Assembly (NCBI RefSeq): GCF_020410745.1
Contig: NZ_CP084528.1
Location: 310,001-374,000, forward strand
Reading direction: 5' to 3'
DNA: 64,000 bases
DNA from: Kaistella polysaccharea
GTDB taxonomy: Bacteria > Bacteroidota > Bacteroidia > Flavobacteriales > Weeksellaceae
Shown here: piece by piece, positions 1-8,289 of the stretch
Layout of the letters: each line of letters opens with the position of its first letter
Position numbering within the stretch: the stretch's first letter is position 1
Program-made: the position numbers and the translations under genes
Notes under the pieces: model-generated
Told to the model about the DNA's origin: nothing
The model's input: the letters and a program-made list of their open reading frames with translations, nothing else
The model's database searches: none

Positions 1-69
1 GAAACGTTTGGTGTGCCGATGCCCAGTCGATGGTTTCATATTGGATTCACCTATAAAATCGGCCTTTAG
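1..69 (+). CDS. C-terminal end of a probable TonB-dependent outer-membrane receptor (partial)
   Basis: Frame 1 is open from the first base to a TAG stop and encodes 22 residues ending in GFTYKIGL. A proline-rich turn (VPMPSR) followed by an aromatic-rich final beta strand is the usual ending of TonB-dependent receptors in Bacteroidota. The gene starts outside the window. The assignment rests only on this short tail, so another beta-barrel family is possible. Confidence 0.5.
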   Translation, partial: ETFGVPMPSRWFHIGFTYKIGL

Positions 70-85
70 CTAAAATTAAATTTAT

Positions 86-93
86 TAATTTTG
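86..93 (+). promoter_or_regulatory. -7 promoter box for the DUF2490 gene
   Basis: TAATTTTG matches the Bacteroidota consensus TAnnTTTG and lies 23 bases before the ATG. No clear -33 TTG is present at the usual distance. Confidence 0.5.
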
Positions 94-116
94 CACGCAC
101 AAAATTTAATTTCCCA

Positions 117-833
117 ATGTTAAAAAGGATTTTCATTCTTATAGGTTTTTTATTTCTACTGAAAGTTTCTGCCCAGAAGGAAAATCTCTCCAGTTACAAT
201 GTCATCACCATTGAATATAAAATTAATCCAAAATGGTTCGTATATGGTGAAGGGCAACTTCGTGGAATATCTGATTTCGCCTATCCTGATTATTATGAAT
301 TAAAAGGTGGTTTAGGATATAAAATCACTCCGAATCACAAACCATTAATTGGAATAGGACGCTATGTAAATTATCAAAATCACTCTTTAGAAAAAGAAGA
401 ATTTCGCGTTTGGCTGCAAGATGTTTATGCTTTAAGATCCGGGCGCTTCAAATTTGAAAATAGAGTAAGAGCGGAGAAAAGTTGGTTTTATTCCCCAAAA
501 ACGGATGAGCATTCGGATCGCATTCGTTTGCGTTATCGTTTAAATATTTCTGCACCGTTAAATTCAGAAAAAGTAGAACCTGGAACAATATCTGCCAATA
601 TTTATGATGAAGTTTTCTTTATTACAACTTATGATCCCTTGTTTGCAAGGAACCGGGTTTTCGGGGGTTTTAGTTACCAAATCGATCCCATTTTTTCAAT
701 AAGTACAGGATACCTTTGGCAAAGAGAATTTGCGCAAAAAGGTAATAAAAATTTACATTTCCTTTACCTCGGATTATCAGTAAATATCGATCCAGCAGCA
801 AATGATAAAAATGAGATTTCCCTTCCGAAATAA
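117..833 (+). CDS. DUF2490 family outer-membrane-type protein
   Basis: This 238-residue protein has a signal peptide (residues 1-19, KRIF then a hydrophobic core, cleavage near SAQ). The rest is rich in alternating aromatic strands such as WFVYGEGQLR and RVRAEKSWFY, as in the DUF2490 family, which is predicted to form a small outer-membrane beta barrel. The C-terminal strands (FLYLGLSVNI) fit a barrel end. It follows the receptor tail with its own -7 box, so it is probably transcribed separately. Its function is unknown; confidence in the family is good, in barrel formation moderate. Confidence 0.8.
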   Translation: MLKRIFILIGFLFLLKVSAQKENLSSYNVITIEYKINPKWFVYGEGQLRGISDFAYPDYYELKGGLGYKITPNHKPLIGIGRYVNYQNHSLEKEEFRVWLQDVYALRSGRFKFENRVRAEKSWFYSPKTDEHSDRIRLRYRLNISAPLNSEKVEPGTISANIYDEVFFITTYDPLFARNRVFGGFSYQIDPIFSISTGYLWQREFAQKGNKNLHFLYLGLSVNIDPAANDKNEISLPK

Positions 834-876
834 TGTTAGTAACTTTTTGTGACTTCTACTTTTTAGACGCCGGAAT

Positions 877-909
877 ATTGCATTTTTCGGGCTTTAATTT
901 ATATATTTG
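877..909 (+). promoter_or_regulatory. dnaN promoter (-33 TTG and -7 TATATTTG)
   Basis: TTG at 878-880 is followed after 21 bases by TATATTTG at 902-909, a good match to the Bacteroidota promoter. The ATG of dnaN is 24 bases downstream. Confidence 0.65.
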
Positions 910-933
910 TGAAATTAATAATAATTGAGTTTT

Positions 934-2064
934 ATGAAATTTATTGTTTCCAGTAGTGAATTGCAAAAAGCCTTGCAAACCGTAAGCGGAGTTATTTCTA
1001 ACTCGCAGTCACGGCCCATTCTCGAGAACTTTTTATTTGAAATCGAAAAAGATATTCTTAAAGTTACGGCCTCAGATGGTGAGACAACTTTGATCACTTC
1101 ACTAGAAGTAAAATCGGATGCTGAAGGTAAAATAGCTGTTCCCGCGAAAATATTTCAGGAATTTGTAAAAACCTACGGAGAGCAACCGCTTACTCTTTCA
1201 GTAAAAGATGCAGAAGACGGAAACGGTAAATTACTTGAGATTTTAGATGAGAAAGATAACTTCGCAGTAGCTTTAGACCACGCGGAAGATTATCCGGAAA
1301 TTCCAGAATTTGATGCAGCACAGAAAGTGGTAATTTCTGCCGGAATTCTTTCTGAAGCTTTGAACAATACGCTATTCGCGACGAGCAATGATTCGCTAAG
1401 ACCAGTAATGACAGGAGTTCTTTTCCAATTTAAGGAAGATGAAACTAACTTCGTTTCTACAGATTCACATCGTTTGGTCGTTTATAAAAGAACGGATCTG
1501 ATCAATGCTGAGCCAGTAGAATTCATTATGCCGAAAAAGCCTTTATCCATTTTCAAAAGTATTTTGGCGTCTTCAAATGAAGATGTTTCAATTGAATTCA
1601 ATGAGAATATGGCAAAATTTACCTTCGGAAATAATATTTGGATCTGTCGATTGATAGACGGAAAATATCCGAATTATTCTGCTGTAATTCCAAAAGAAAA
1701 TCCAAATACATTAACAATAAACCGAAACCTTTTGTTGAGCTCCATCAGAAGAGCTTCCATTATGTCTAATAAATCGACAAACCAAGTTCGTTTTAAACTG
1801 TCGGGAAATATTTTACATCTTCATGCTGAAGATACCGAATTTGCAAACAAAGCAGACATGCAGATTCCTTGTGATTACAACGGTGAAGATATTAACATCG
1901 GTTTCAGCTCTAAATTTTTGACGGAAATGTTATCTGTTTTATCAGCAGATGATATTACGATGAAAATGTCGCAGCCGAACAGACCTGGAATTATTGAACC
2001 TGTTGATGGTCTTGAAAAAGAAGAAAAAATCTTGATGCTTTCAATGCCTGTCATTGGAATGTAA
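934..2064 (+). CDS. dnaN: DNA polymerase III beta subunit (sliding clamp)
   Basis: The 376-residue product is full length for the beta clamp, the ring that tethers DNA polymerase III to DNA. The family start MKFIVSSSELQKALQ is directly recognisable, as are three clamp repeats and the C-terminal LSMPVIGM (family ending MPM/L). A TTG codon 9 bases upstream (925) would extend the frame, but the ATG at 934 matches the family and is preferred. The gene has its own promoter and a strong terminator, so it is monocistronic here and not beside dnaA as in many bacteria. Confidence 0.97.
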   Translation: MKFIVSSSELQKALQTVSGVISNSQSRPILENFLFEIEKDILKVTASDGETTLITSLEVKSDAEGKIAVPAKIFQEFVKTYGEQPLTLSVKDAEDGNGKLLEILDEKDNFAVALDHAEDYPEIPEFDAAQKVVISAGILSEALNNTLFATSNDSLRPVMTGVLFQFKEDETNFVSTDSHRLVVYKRTDLINAEPVEFIMPKKPLSIFKSILASSNEDVSIEFNENMAKFTFGNNIWICRLIDGKYPNYSAVIPKENPNTLTINRNLLLSSIRRASIMSNKSTNQVRFKLSGNILHLHAEDTEFANKADMQIPCDYNGEDINIGFSSKFLTEMLSVLSADDITMKMSQPNRPGIIEPVDGLEKEEKILMLSMPVIGM

Positions 2065-2096
2065 AACATCAAACTTTAAAGTTTTTAAAATAACCT

Positions 2097-2135
2097 AATT
2101 GAGATTCAATATTTTTTGAATCTCAATTTTTTTTT
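2097..2135 (+). terminator. Rho-independent terminator of dnaN
   Basis: A perfect 13-bp stem (arms 2097-2109 and 2116-2128, sequence AATTGAGATTCAA and its complement) with a 6-base loop is followed by a run of T. Confidence 0.9.
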
Positions 2136-2223
2136 AACCTTCAGAATCACGATATTTGCACCTTTCATATTTCAACCATATTATTTGAAATCTGAATATT
2201 AATCTCTACAATCTACAACAGAA

Positions 2224-4623
2224 ATGAAAATCTCTAATAACTGGCTGAAAGAATATATAAAGACGGATATTAAAACCGAAAAAATTGGCGAATTTCTCAC
2301 CGATATCGGTTTAGAAGTCGAAGGAATTGAGCTGGTTGAATCTGTAAAAGGCAGTCTGGAAGGTATTGTAGTTGGTAAAGTGTTAAGCTGTGAAAAGCAT
2401 CCGAATGCGGACAAACTAAAAGTTACAACAGTTGATGTTGGGTCTGCAAAACCGTTACATATTGTATGCGGTGCGCCCAATGTGGAAGCCGGCCAAATTG
2501 TGCCCGTCGCGACGGTTGGAACTACGATTTATAAAGAGGGAAATGCACTCGTGATGAAAGAAGCCAAAATCCGTGGCGAAATTTCTCAGGGAATGATCTG
2601 TGCTGAAGATGAGTTGGGACTTAGTGAGGACCATGGTGGGATAATGATTTTAGACGAAAATAAGCATGAAGTTGGAAAAAATTTCGCTGATTATTTTGAA
2701 TTGAATAACGATCAGGTTTACGAAATCGGACTTACTCCGAACCGAACCGACGCCATGTCACATTATGGAGTTGCAAGAGATTTAAATGCCTACCTGACGA
2801 CGCACCAAATGCCGGTTGAATTTCAAAAAGTTTCTGAAAAACCATTGACTATAGAAGGCAGTCATCACTTTCAAATTGAGATTGAAGATACAGAATTGTG
2901 TCCAAAATATTTAGGTGCAATCATCGAAAATGTAAAAGTGGAGACTTCACCAGAGTGGCTGAAGACACGCATGAAAGCCATTGGATTAAGCCCGATTAAT
3001 AATATCGTAGACATCACGAATTATATTTTACATTCTTACGGCCAGCCTTTGCACGCTTTCGACGCTGAAAAAATTTCTGGAAATAAAGTAAAAGTAGGTG
3101 TAAATGCTGCCGGAACAAAATTTACCACTTTAGATGGAATAGAACGTACACTGAATGGTACTGAAATCATGATTAAAGATGGCGACGATAAGCCGATGTG
3201 TATCGCTGGTGTTTTTGGCGGAGCAACTTCGGGCGTTGCGGAAGCTACAAAAACGATTTTCCTGGAAAGTGCTTATTTTAATCCGGTCGGCGTGAGGAAA
3301 GGAGCAAAACTTCATGCTTTAAATACCGATGCTTCTTTTCGTTTTGAACGTGGTGTTGATCCTAAAATGACCAGAATTGCGCTGACGCATGCCGTAAAAA
3401 TGATTGAAGAAATAGCGGGCGGAAAAATGGTAGGTGAACTTTTAGAACATTATCCGACGAAGATTGAAGATCACTATATTATTTTAAGGTTTTCTAAAGT
3501 GGAGCAAATTCTGGGAACAAAAATTCATAAAGAAAAAATTAAGGAAATTTTAAAATCGCTAGAAATCGTTGTTTTAAACGAAATTCAAAATGGTTTAGAA
3601 ATCTCTGTGCCAGCATATCGCGCTGATGTTACGCGAGAAATTGATGTGATCGAGGAAATTCTTCGTATTTATGGCTACAATAAAATAGAATCTCCTCAAA
3701 AACTTTCATTTACACCTGTGAAATTAAGTTTTGACGATCAAGATGCATTAGAAAATTCCTGGGCGAGAACCTTGCAGAGTAATGGTTTTTATGAAGCCAT
3801 GAATAATTCGTTGACTTCCGTAAAAGAGGAAACCAACGCGGTTAAAATCCTGAATCCTTTAAGTGGAGATTTACAATTTATGCGTAAATCTTTATTGGAA
3901 GGTCTTTTGGAAAATGCCGATTACAACATCAAACGTAAAAACCCGAACATCAAGTTTTTTGAACTGGGTAAAATTTACTTTAAAAAAGAAAAATACGAAG
4001 AACGCAAGCAGCTAGCAATTTTAGTTTCCGGACGCGATGAAGAAGAAAACTGGCTCCAACCCAAATCATCTACGGATTTCTATCATTTAAAATCTTATGT
4101 AAAAGTACTCTTGGATTCTCTTCCAGTTTCTTTGGAGGAAAAAGAATTGGAAGATGTTCGATTCTCAGATGCCGTAGAATTTGTAGCAGACGGTAAAACA
4201 GTTGCGAGATTGGGTAAAGTTTCTCCAGAACTTTTGAAAGATGCCGACATAGAACAGGATTGTTTCTACGCTGAAATCGAGTTGGAATTAAGTCAGCAGC
4301 TTCGAGCCAAAACTGATTTGAAATTTAAAGAGATTCCTAAATTCAACAAAACGCGAAAAGACTTGGCGTTATTGGTTGATAAACATGTTTCGTACGCTGA
4401 TCTCTACAAAGCAGCCCGTAAAAACCCTTCGAAATATCTGAAGAATATCAATCTTTTTGATGTTTATGAAGGCAAGAATTTACCAGAAGGAAAAAAATCG
4501 TATGCCATGAGTTTTGATTTGCTCAACGAAGAAAAAACACTGGAAGAAAAAGATATTTCTGAAGTGATGAATTCTTTAATTAAAACATTTAAGAAAGAGT
4601 TTTCCGCGGAATTAAGATCCTAA
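2224..4623 (+). CDS. pheT: Phenylalanine--tRNA ligase beta subunit
   Basis: The 799-residue protein is the beta chain of the alpha2-beta2 enzyme that charges tRNA-Phe. Visible in order: N-terminal domain with MKISNNWLKEY; a tRNA-binding (EMAP-like) domain near residues 40-150 (HPNADKLKVTTVDVG); the B3/B4 editing domain near 210-385; the B5 domain near 405-475; the core domain; and a C-terminal FDX-anticodon-binding domain from about 705. Length is normal. pheS is not adjacent, so the two subunits are encoded apart, as is usual in Bacteroidota. Confidence 0.97.
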   Translation: MKISNNWLKEYIKTDIKTEKIGEFLTDIGLEVEGIELVESVKGSLEGIVVGKVLSCEKHPNADKLKVTTVDVGSAKPLHIVCGAPNVEAGQIVPVATVGTTIYKEGNALVMKEAKIRGEISQGMICAEDELGLSEDHGGIMILDENKHEVGKNFADYFELNNDQVYEIGLTPNRTDAMSHYGVARDLNAYLTTHQMPVEFQKVSEKPLTIEGSHHFQIEIEDTELCPKYLGAIIENVKVETSPEWLKTRMKAIGLSPINNIVDITNYILHSYGQPLHAFDAEKISGNKVKVGVNAAGTKFTTLDGIERTLNGTEIMIKDGDDKPMCIAGVFGGATSGVAEATKTIFLESAYFNPVGVRKGAKLHALNTDASFRFERGVDPKMTRIALTHAVKMIEEIAGGKMVGELLEHYPTKIEDHYIILRFSKVEQILGTKIHKEKIKEILKSLEIVVLNEIQNGLEISVPAYRADVTREIDVIEEILRIYGYNKIESPQKLSFTPVKLSFDDQDALENSWARTLQSNGFYEAMNNSLTSVKEETNAVKILNPLSGDLQFMRKSLLEGLLENADYNIKRKNPNIKFFELGKIYFKKEKYEERKQLAILVSGRDEEENWLQPKSSTDFYHLKSYVKVLLDSLPVSLEEKELEDVRFSDAVEFVADGKTVARLGKVSPELLKDADIEQDCFYAEIELELSQQLRAKTDLKFKEIPKFNKTRKDLALLVDKHVSYADLYKAARKNPSKYLKNINLFDVYEGKNLPEGKKSYAMSFDLLNEEKTLEEKDISEVMNSLIKTFKKEFSAELRS

Positions 4624-4645
4624 GAATATTTCGATATAAATTTTA

Positions 4646-4673
4646 AAGCATCTCTAACAAGATGCTTTTTTTG
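4646..4673 (+). terminator. Rho-independent terminator of pheT
   Basis: An 8-bp stem (AAAGCATC at 4646-4653, complement at 4661-4668) with an 8-base loop is followed by T residues, 22 bases after the pheT stop. Confidence 0.85.
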
Positions 4674-4718
4674 TTGAGATTAAAAGTCAGGAGTTTCGGT
4701 CAGCTCGATATTATTACT

Positions 4719-4726
4719 TAAATTTG
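4719..4726 (+). promoter_or_regulatory. -7 promoter box for the META-domain lipoprotein
   Basis: TAAATTTG fits TAnnTTTG and lies 18 bases before the ATG. Confidence 0.5.
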
Positions 4727-4744
4727 AATCACAAAATTTAAAGA

Positions 4745-5185
4745 ATGAAAGCATTTCAAAATTTCTCCGCAATCCAGGTTGTTCGAAATATTTCTTTGGC
4801 TATAGTTGTTTCTGCAACGATCGCGTCGTGTTCTACCGTTGCAACCTCAAAATCTAAAGTGGGAACTACGCAGGCAAATATTACCAATACCAAATGGACT
4901 TTGGCTGATAATGTGAAAGGTAAGAAACCAACTTTGGTGGTTGAGTCCGGAAAAATAACAGGAAACGGCGGCTGTAATAATTATTTTGCTGATTTGATGT
5001 TGGATCCTACAGTTGGCAACTTTTCTACAAATAATATTGGTGCTACAAAAATGGCTTGCGAAAATATGAGTGAAGAAACCAATTTCTTCAGCATGTTATC
5101 TGCGACAACTAAATATGTAGTTACGGGAAATACGCTGGAATTGTATAAAGATAATCTGTTGCTTTTGAAATTTACCAAATTGTAA
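4745..5185 (+). CDS. META (HslJ-like) domain lipoprotein
   Basis: The 146-residue protein has a basic N-terminus, a hydrophobic segment and a lipobox IASC with the lipidated cysteine at residue 29, so it should be a membrane-anchored lipoprotein. Residues 45-146 fit the META/HslJ domain: NTKWTL at the start, the glycine-rich GNGGCNNY, the ATKMACE stretch and a final beta strand (LLLLKFTKL). HslJ-type proteins are linked to heat shock and novobiocin resistance in E. coli, but their biochemical role is unclear. It is monocistronic between two terminators. Confidence 0.85.
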   Translation: MKAFQNFSAIQVVRNISLAIVVSATIASCSTVATSKSKVGTTQANITNTKWTLADNVKGKKPTLVVESGKITGNGGCNNYFADLMLDPTVGNFSTNNIGATKMACENMSEETNFFSMLSATTKYVVTGNTLELYKDNLLLLKFTKL

Positions 5186-5204
5186 TTTTTAAAGAAATAT
5201 CATA

Positions 5205-5238
5205 AAAAAAAAGGAACTCAATTTTGAGTTCCTTTTTT
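5205..5238. terminator. Bidirectional terminator
   Basis: A 14-bp stem (AAAAAAGGAACTCA, 5207-5220, and its complement) with a tiny loop has A and T runs on both sides. It separates the converging META lipoprotein gene and the acidic-protein gene and can serve both. Confidence 0.9.
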
Positions 5239-5245
5239 GTCTTAT

Positions 5246-5491
5246 TTATTCTTCGTCTTCGTCTTCCTCATCATATTTAGCGAGTTCTTCGTCGCACCAT
5301 TTGAAAGCGGCTTCTACAACCTTAGTAGCTTCGTCAGCTACAGTTTCTTCGTCGTCACCTTCCAGGTCGTCGAACCATTCAACTTCTTCTTCTTCAACAT
5401 TCAAAACAAATCTTGGGTACTCTGTGTGCACCACAAATAAATCTTCAGGAAAATCTGAATTGTCTGCTAATAAAAACTTTGGTAATTTCAT
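5246..5491 (-). CDS. Small acidic protein of unknown function
   Basis: The ATG at 5491 gives an 81-residue protein starting MKLPKFLLADNSDFPED; a longer frame with 12 more residues exists but reads into AT-rich spacer. The N-terminal 35 residues look folded (FVVHTEYPRFVLNVEE), while the C-terminal half is extremely acidic and ends EEDEDEE. I do not recognise a named domain; the protein type is common in flavobacteria. It stands alone, convergent with the META gene, and ends in a shared terminator. A protein-binding or buffering role is possible but not shown. Confidence 0.75.
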   Translation of the reverse strand: MKLPKFLLADNSDFPEDLFVVHTEYPRFVLNVEEEEVEWFDDLEGDDEETVADEATKVVEAAFKWCDEELAKYDEEDEDEE

Positions 5492-5661
5492 TTTTCTTAT
5501 GTTTAAAACTGGTTCAAAGGTAAACAATTTTATTGAAATTGATTCTTCTGAATTTCTTATTATTACTAAAATTACAGCGAGCGAGGTCAGAATTTAATTT
5601 CTATTATTAAATTTAAATAATGCTGAAAATCGACGTCATTACTTCTAAAATCCAACTTTTT

Positions 5662-6555
5662 TTATTTCACAAACCTTTTAGAAACCTTCTCCGCTTTTCT
5701 ACTTTCTGAATAATCATAAAAACCTTCCCCAGATTTCACGCCTAATTTTCCAGCTGTAACCATATTCACTAACAACGGATTTGGGGCGTATTTAGGATTT
5801 TTGAAACCATCGTGCATAACATTTAAAATGGCTAAACAAACATCTAAACCAATGAAATCTGCCAATTGCAAAGGTCCCATGGGATGAGCCATGCCCAATT
5901 TCATTACCGTGTCTATTTCTTCAACTCCAGCCACGCCATTGTATAAAGTTTCAATTGCTTCGTTGATCATCGGCATTAAAATTCTGTTTGCCACAAAACC
6001 TGGATAATCATTCACTTCTGTCGGAACTTTACCTAAAGTTTTACTCATTTCATAAATCTCATCGAAAGTTTCTTTGGAAGTAGAGTAGCCTTTGATGATT
6101 TCCACCAATTTCATAATAGGAACCGGATTCATAAAATGCATACCAATAACCTTTTCCGGACGATTCGTAACCGAAGCAATTTTAGTAATAGAAATAGATG
6201 AAGTATTGGTTGCCAGAATGCAATTTTCTGGCGCCAACTCATCCATCTGTTTAAATATTTTTAACTTAAAATCTAGATTTTCGGTGGCAGCTTCTACGAT
6301 TAAATCAGCTTTTGGTGCACAATCTCCTAATTTGGTGAAAGTTGAAATATTATTTAATGTTCCTTCTTTCTGATCCGCAGTCATATTTCCTTTCGCGATA
6401 ATTCGGTCAAGATTTTTTGTAATCGTTGCAATCCCTTTATCCAATGCGTCCTGCGAAACATCAACTAAACTAACCTTAAACCCTTTTTGGGCGAAAGTAT
6501 GTGCGATCCCATTTCCCATGGTTCCTGCGCCAATTACTACAATGTTTTTATTCAT
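5662..6555 (-). CDS. hbd: 3-hydroxybutyryl-CoA dehydrogenase
   Basis: The 297-residue protein matches short-chain 3-hydroxyacyl-CoA dehydrogenases, which oxidise 3-hydroxyacyl-CoA with NAD(P). The Rossmann motif GAGTMGNG (residues 9-16) binds the nucleotide. NTSS and HFMNPVPIM match the catalytic His region, and the C-terminal helical domain carries VANRILMP and GVKSGEGFYDYS. It is the last gene of a minus-strand run (Gfo/Idh, beta-lactamase, M23 peptidase, hbd), 11 bases after the peptidase gene. It may act in butyrate/PHB-type or general short-chain metabolism; it is not part of the fad operon at 45-51 kb. Confidence 0.93.
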   Translation of the reverse strand: MNKNIVVIGAGTMGNGIAHTFAQKGFKVSLVDVSQDALDKGIATITKNLDRIIAKGNMTADQKEGTLNNISTFTKLGDCAPKADLIVEAATENLDFKLKIFKQMDELAPENCILATNTSSISITKIASVTNRPEKVIGMHFMNPVPIMKLVEIIKGYSTSKETFDEIYEMSKTLGKVPTEVNDYPGFVANRILMPMINEAIETLYNGVAGVEEIDTVMKLGMAHPMGPLQLADFIGLDVCLAILNVMHDGFKNPKYAPNPLLVNMVTAGKLGVKSGEGFYDYSESRKAEKVSKRFVK

Positions 6556-6566
6556 TTTTAAATTCT

Positions 6567-7385
6567 TTAATAATTTTTAGTATAACTTTTTTTTTCTTCC
6601 AAAAATGTTGCGTCACTTTCAGAAGTTTTAAATTTTGTTTTTATAAATGTTCTCTTACCGTCAATCCTATTGATGAACACTGCAAAATGCAAATGAGGAC
6701 CGCTTGCAAATCCGGTGCTTCCACTGTAGCCGATAAGTTGATTTTTTGTTACTATATCACCCTTTTTCACGACTGCACCTTGGTATTTCAAATGAGAATA
6801 GTCGGCAAAAGTTCCGTCGCTGTGCATAATGAGAATTCTGTTGTTGTATTTTGCGCAAGAAATATCTGGACAATTCCGAGTGTTATGATCAATCATTTCT
6901 ACTACAATTCCTTCGCGGGCAGCCGTAATCTCACTTCCCATTTTTAAATCAAAATCTAATGCAAATTCATTCTTGTGCGAGAACTTTCCATCGTATCCCT
7001 GAAAAATCATTTGTGTTTTACCCTTCTCAAAAGGTAACGAGTAGATGTAATCATTATCGAAATCTTCTTGCAAGTCATTTCCGAAATTAACAGTCACTGC
7101 GTACGAAAAACTGTTAGCTGAATTTGAGTTAATTTCACACAGTTTTGCAATGAGTAGTTTCGTTTGTTTTGCCGGAATTACAATAATCTGATTATCTATA
7201 AGACTTGAAGTAAAATTTTTGAGTGTAAAGTTGAATTTCGCCGACATTGGCATTTCTTCATTATTGTCTGCATAAATAAAAAGTTGTCGATTAACAATTT
7301 CATTATAAAATTGAAGATCCCATTTTTTTTGCGAAAATAGTAAGGTCTGAATCAAGAGAAATATCAGTAAAACTATTCTTTTCAT
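6567..7385 (-). CDS. M23 family (LytM-type) metallopeptidase
   Basis: The 272-residue exported protein has a signal peptide (1-18). Its C-terminal peptidase M23 domain (about 135-245) shows the zinc ligands H137-x6-D144 (HKNEFALD) and the HxH pair H231/H233 (GPHLHFAVF), plus YSHL at 196-199. M23 enzymes cut peptide cross-links in peptidoglycan, or act as regulators when ligands are missing; here the ligands are intact. The start codon overlaps the stop of the beta-lactamase gene by 4 bases, so the two are translationally coupled. The N-terminal 130 residues match no domain I recognise. Confidence 0.88.
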   Translation of the reverse strand: MKRIVLLIFLLIQTLLFSQKKWDLQFYNEIVNRQLFIYADNNEEMPMSAKFNFTLKNFTSSLIDNQIIVIPAKQTKLLIAKLCEINSNSANSFSYAVTVNFGNDLQEDFDNDYIYSLPFEKGKTQMIFQGYDGKFSHKNEFALDFDLKMGSEITAAREGIVVEMIDHNTRNCPDISCAKYNNRILIMHSDGTFADYSHLKYQGAVVKKGDIVTKNQLIGYSGSTGFASGPHLHFAVFINRIDGKRTFIKTKFKTSESDATFLEEKKSYTKNY

Positions 7386-8275
7386 TCCATCTGTTTTTTG
7401 CTAAAATAATCAAAAACAGTTTTAGAAATATCAGCGATAATCTTCGTGTTCGTTTCTTCACTTTCCATGGAATCGGAAATTAAAACGCTGATCGCATAAT
7501 GCGTTCCATCTGGTAAAATAACAATTCCGATATCATTTTCGGCGGCGGTTAAACCGTTATCATTTTTTCCTGACGATCCGGTCCTGTGCGCTACAGGAAT
7601 GTATTTTGGCAGTTGTGAAACTAATTTATTAGCGCCAGTCGTAGTTTCCAACATGGTCTGCATTAGGAAATCGGTAGAGGCTTTTGACAGCAATTTTCCG
7701 TGATATAATTTTTGAAGAGCATCATTTAGAGAATTGGTGGAACTCTTATTCAAATATAAATTCTCCCAACCTTCATGCATTTTCGCTTCATCGGCTTCAA
7801 TATGAAAGTTTTTAATTCCTTTTAAATTGATATAATTTTGAACGGTTTCTGTTCCGCCTATTAAATTTATTAAAACATCTGTAATGTTATTATCACTTTT
7901 CGAAACCATATATTGTAGAAGTTCTCTTAAGGTTTTCGCTACATTTCCGTCCGGAAATTCATTCCTAAAAGGACTGTACGTATTTTCTAAAAGTTCGGCT
8001 TTTTTTATGAAAATATTTTGATCTAAACTCAACTTTCCCTGATCAAATAGATCCAAGACTGCCAAGGCAATATGGAATTTAAAAACACTCAACATTGGAA
8101 GTTTCTTATTTCCGTTGATGTTAATGGATTGGTTGTTTTCTAAATTTAAAACTGAAACCGCAACCGTGGCATTTTTATGTTTAATAATTTGTTTGATTTC
8201 TTTTTTTAGTTCAGAATTTTGTGCAAAACTAAAAATTGAAATAGCGATAAAAAGTAGCGTGGTAATTTTAGACAT
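7382..8275 (-). CDS. Class A beta-lactamase family serine hydrolase
   Basis: The 297-residue exported protein (signal peptide 1-18, SFA-Q) carries the class A motifs: S63-V-F-K66, S127-D-N129, an omega-loop glutamate in DEAKMHEG (E163) and R231-T-G-S in place of the usual KTG. The omega loop resembles the subclass A2 enzymes (CME/PER/CGA/CIA type) typical of Chryseobacterium and Elizabethkingia. It should hydrolyse beta-lactams in the periplasm, but spectrum cannot be told from sequence. It follows a Gfo/Idh gene by 14 bases and overlaps an M23 peptidase gene, an unusual, cell-wall-flavoured operon context. Confidence 0.88.
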   Translation of the reverse strand: MSKITTLLFIAISIFSFAQNSELKKEIKQIIKHKNATVAVSVLNLENNQSININGNKKLPMLSVFKFHIALAVLDLFDQGKLSLDQNIFIKKAELLENTYSPFRNEFPDGNVAKTLRELLQYMVSKSDNNITDVLINLIGGTETVQNYINLKGIKNFHIEADEAKMHEGWENLYLNKSSTNSLNDALQKLYHGKLLSKASTDFLMQTMLETTTGANKLVSQLPKYIPVAHRTGSSGKNDNGLTAAENDIGIVILPDGTHYAISVLISDSMESEETNTKIIADISKTVFDYFSKKQME

Positions 8276-8289
8276 TTTGCAGAGGTTCT

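Noticed and set aside
5301-5597. Plus-strand open frame across the acidic-protein gene
   Set aside because: It is a Ser/Thr-rich mirror of the Glu/Asp-rich minus-strand gene, which has the better start and terminator.
7382-8275. Beta-lactamase as part of an acquired resistance island
   Set aside because: No insertion sequence, integron or composition shift is seen around it; it sits in a tight operon with chromosomal genes.
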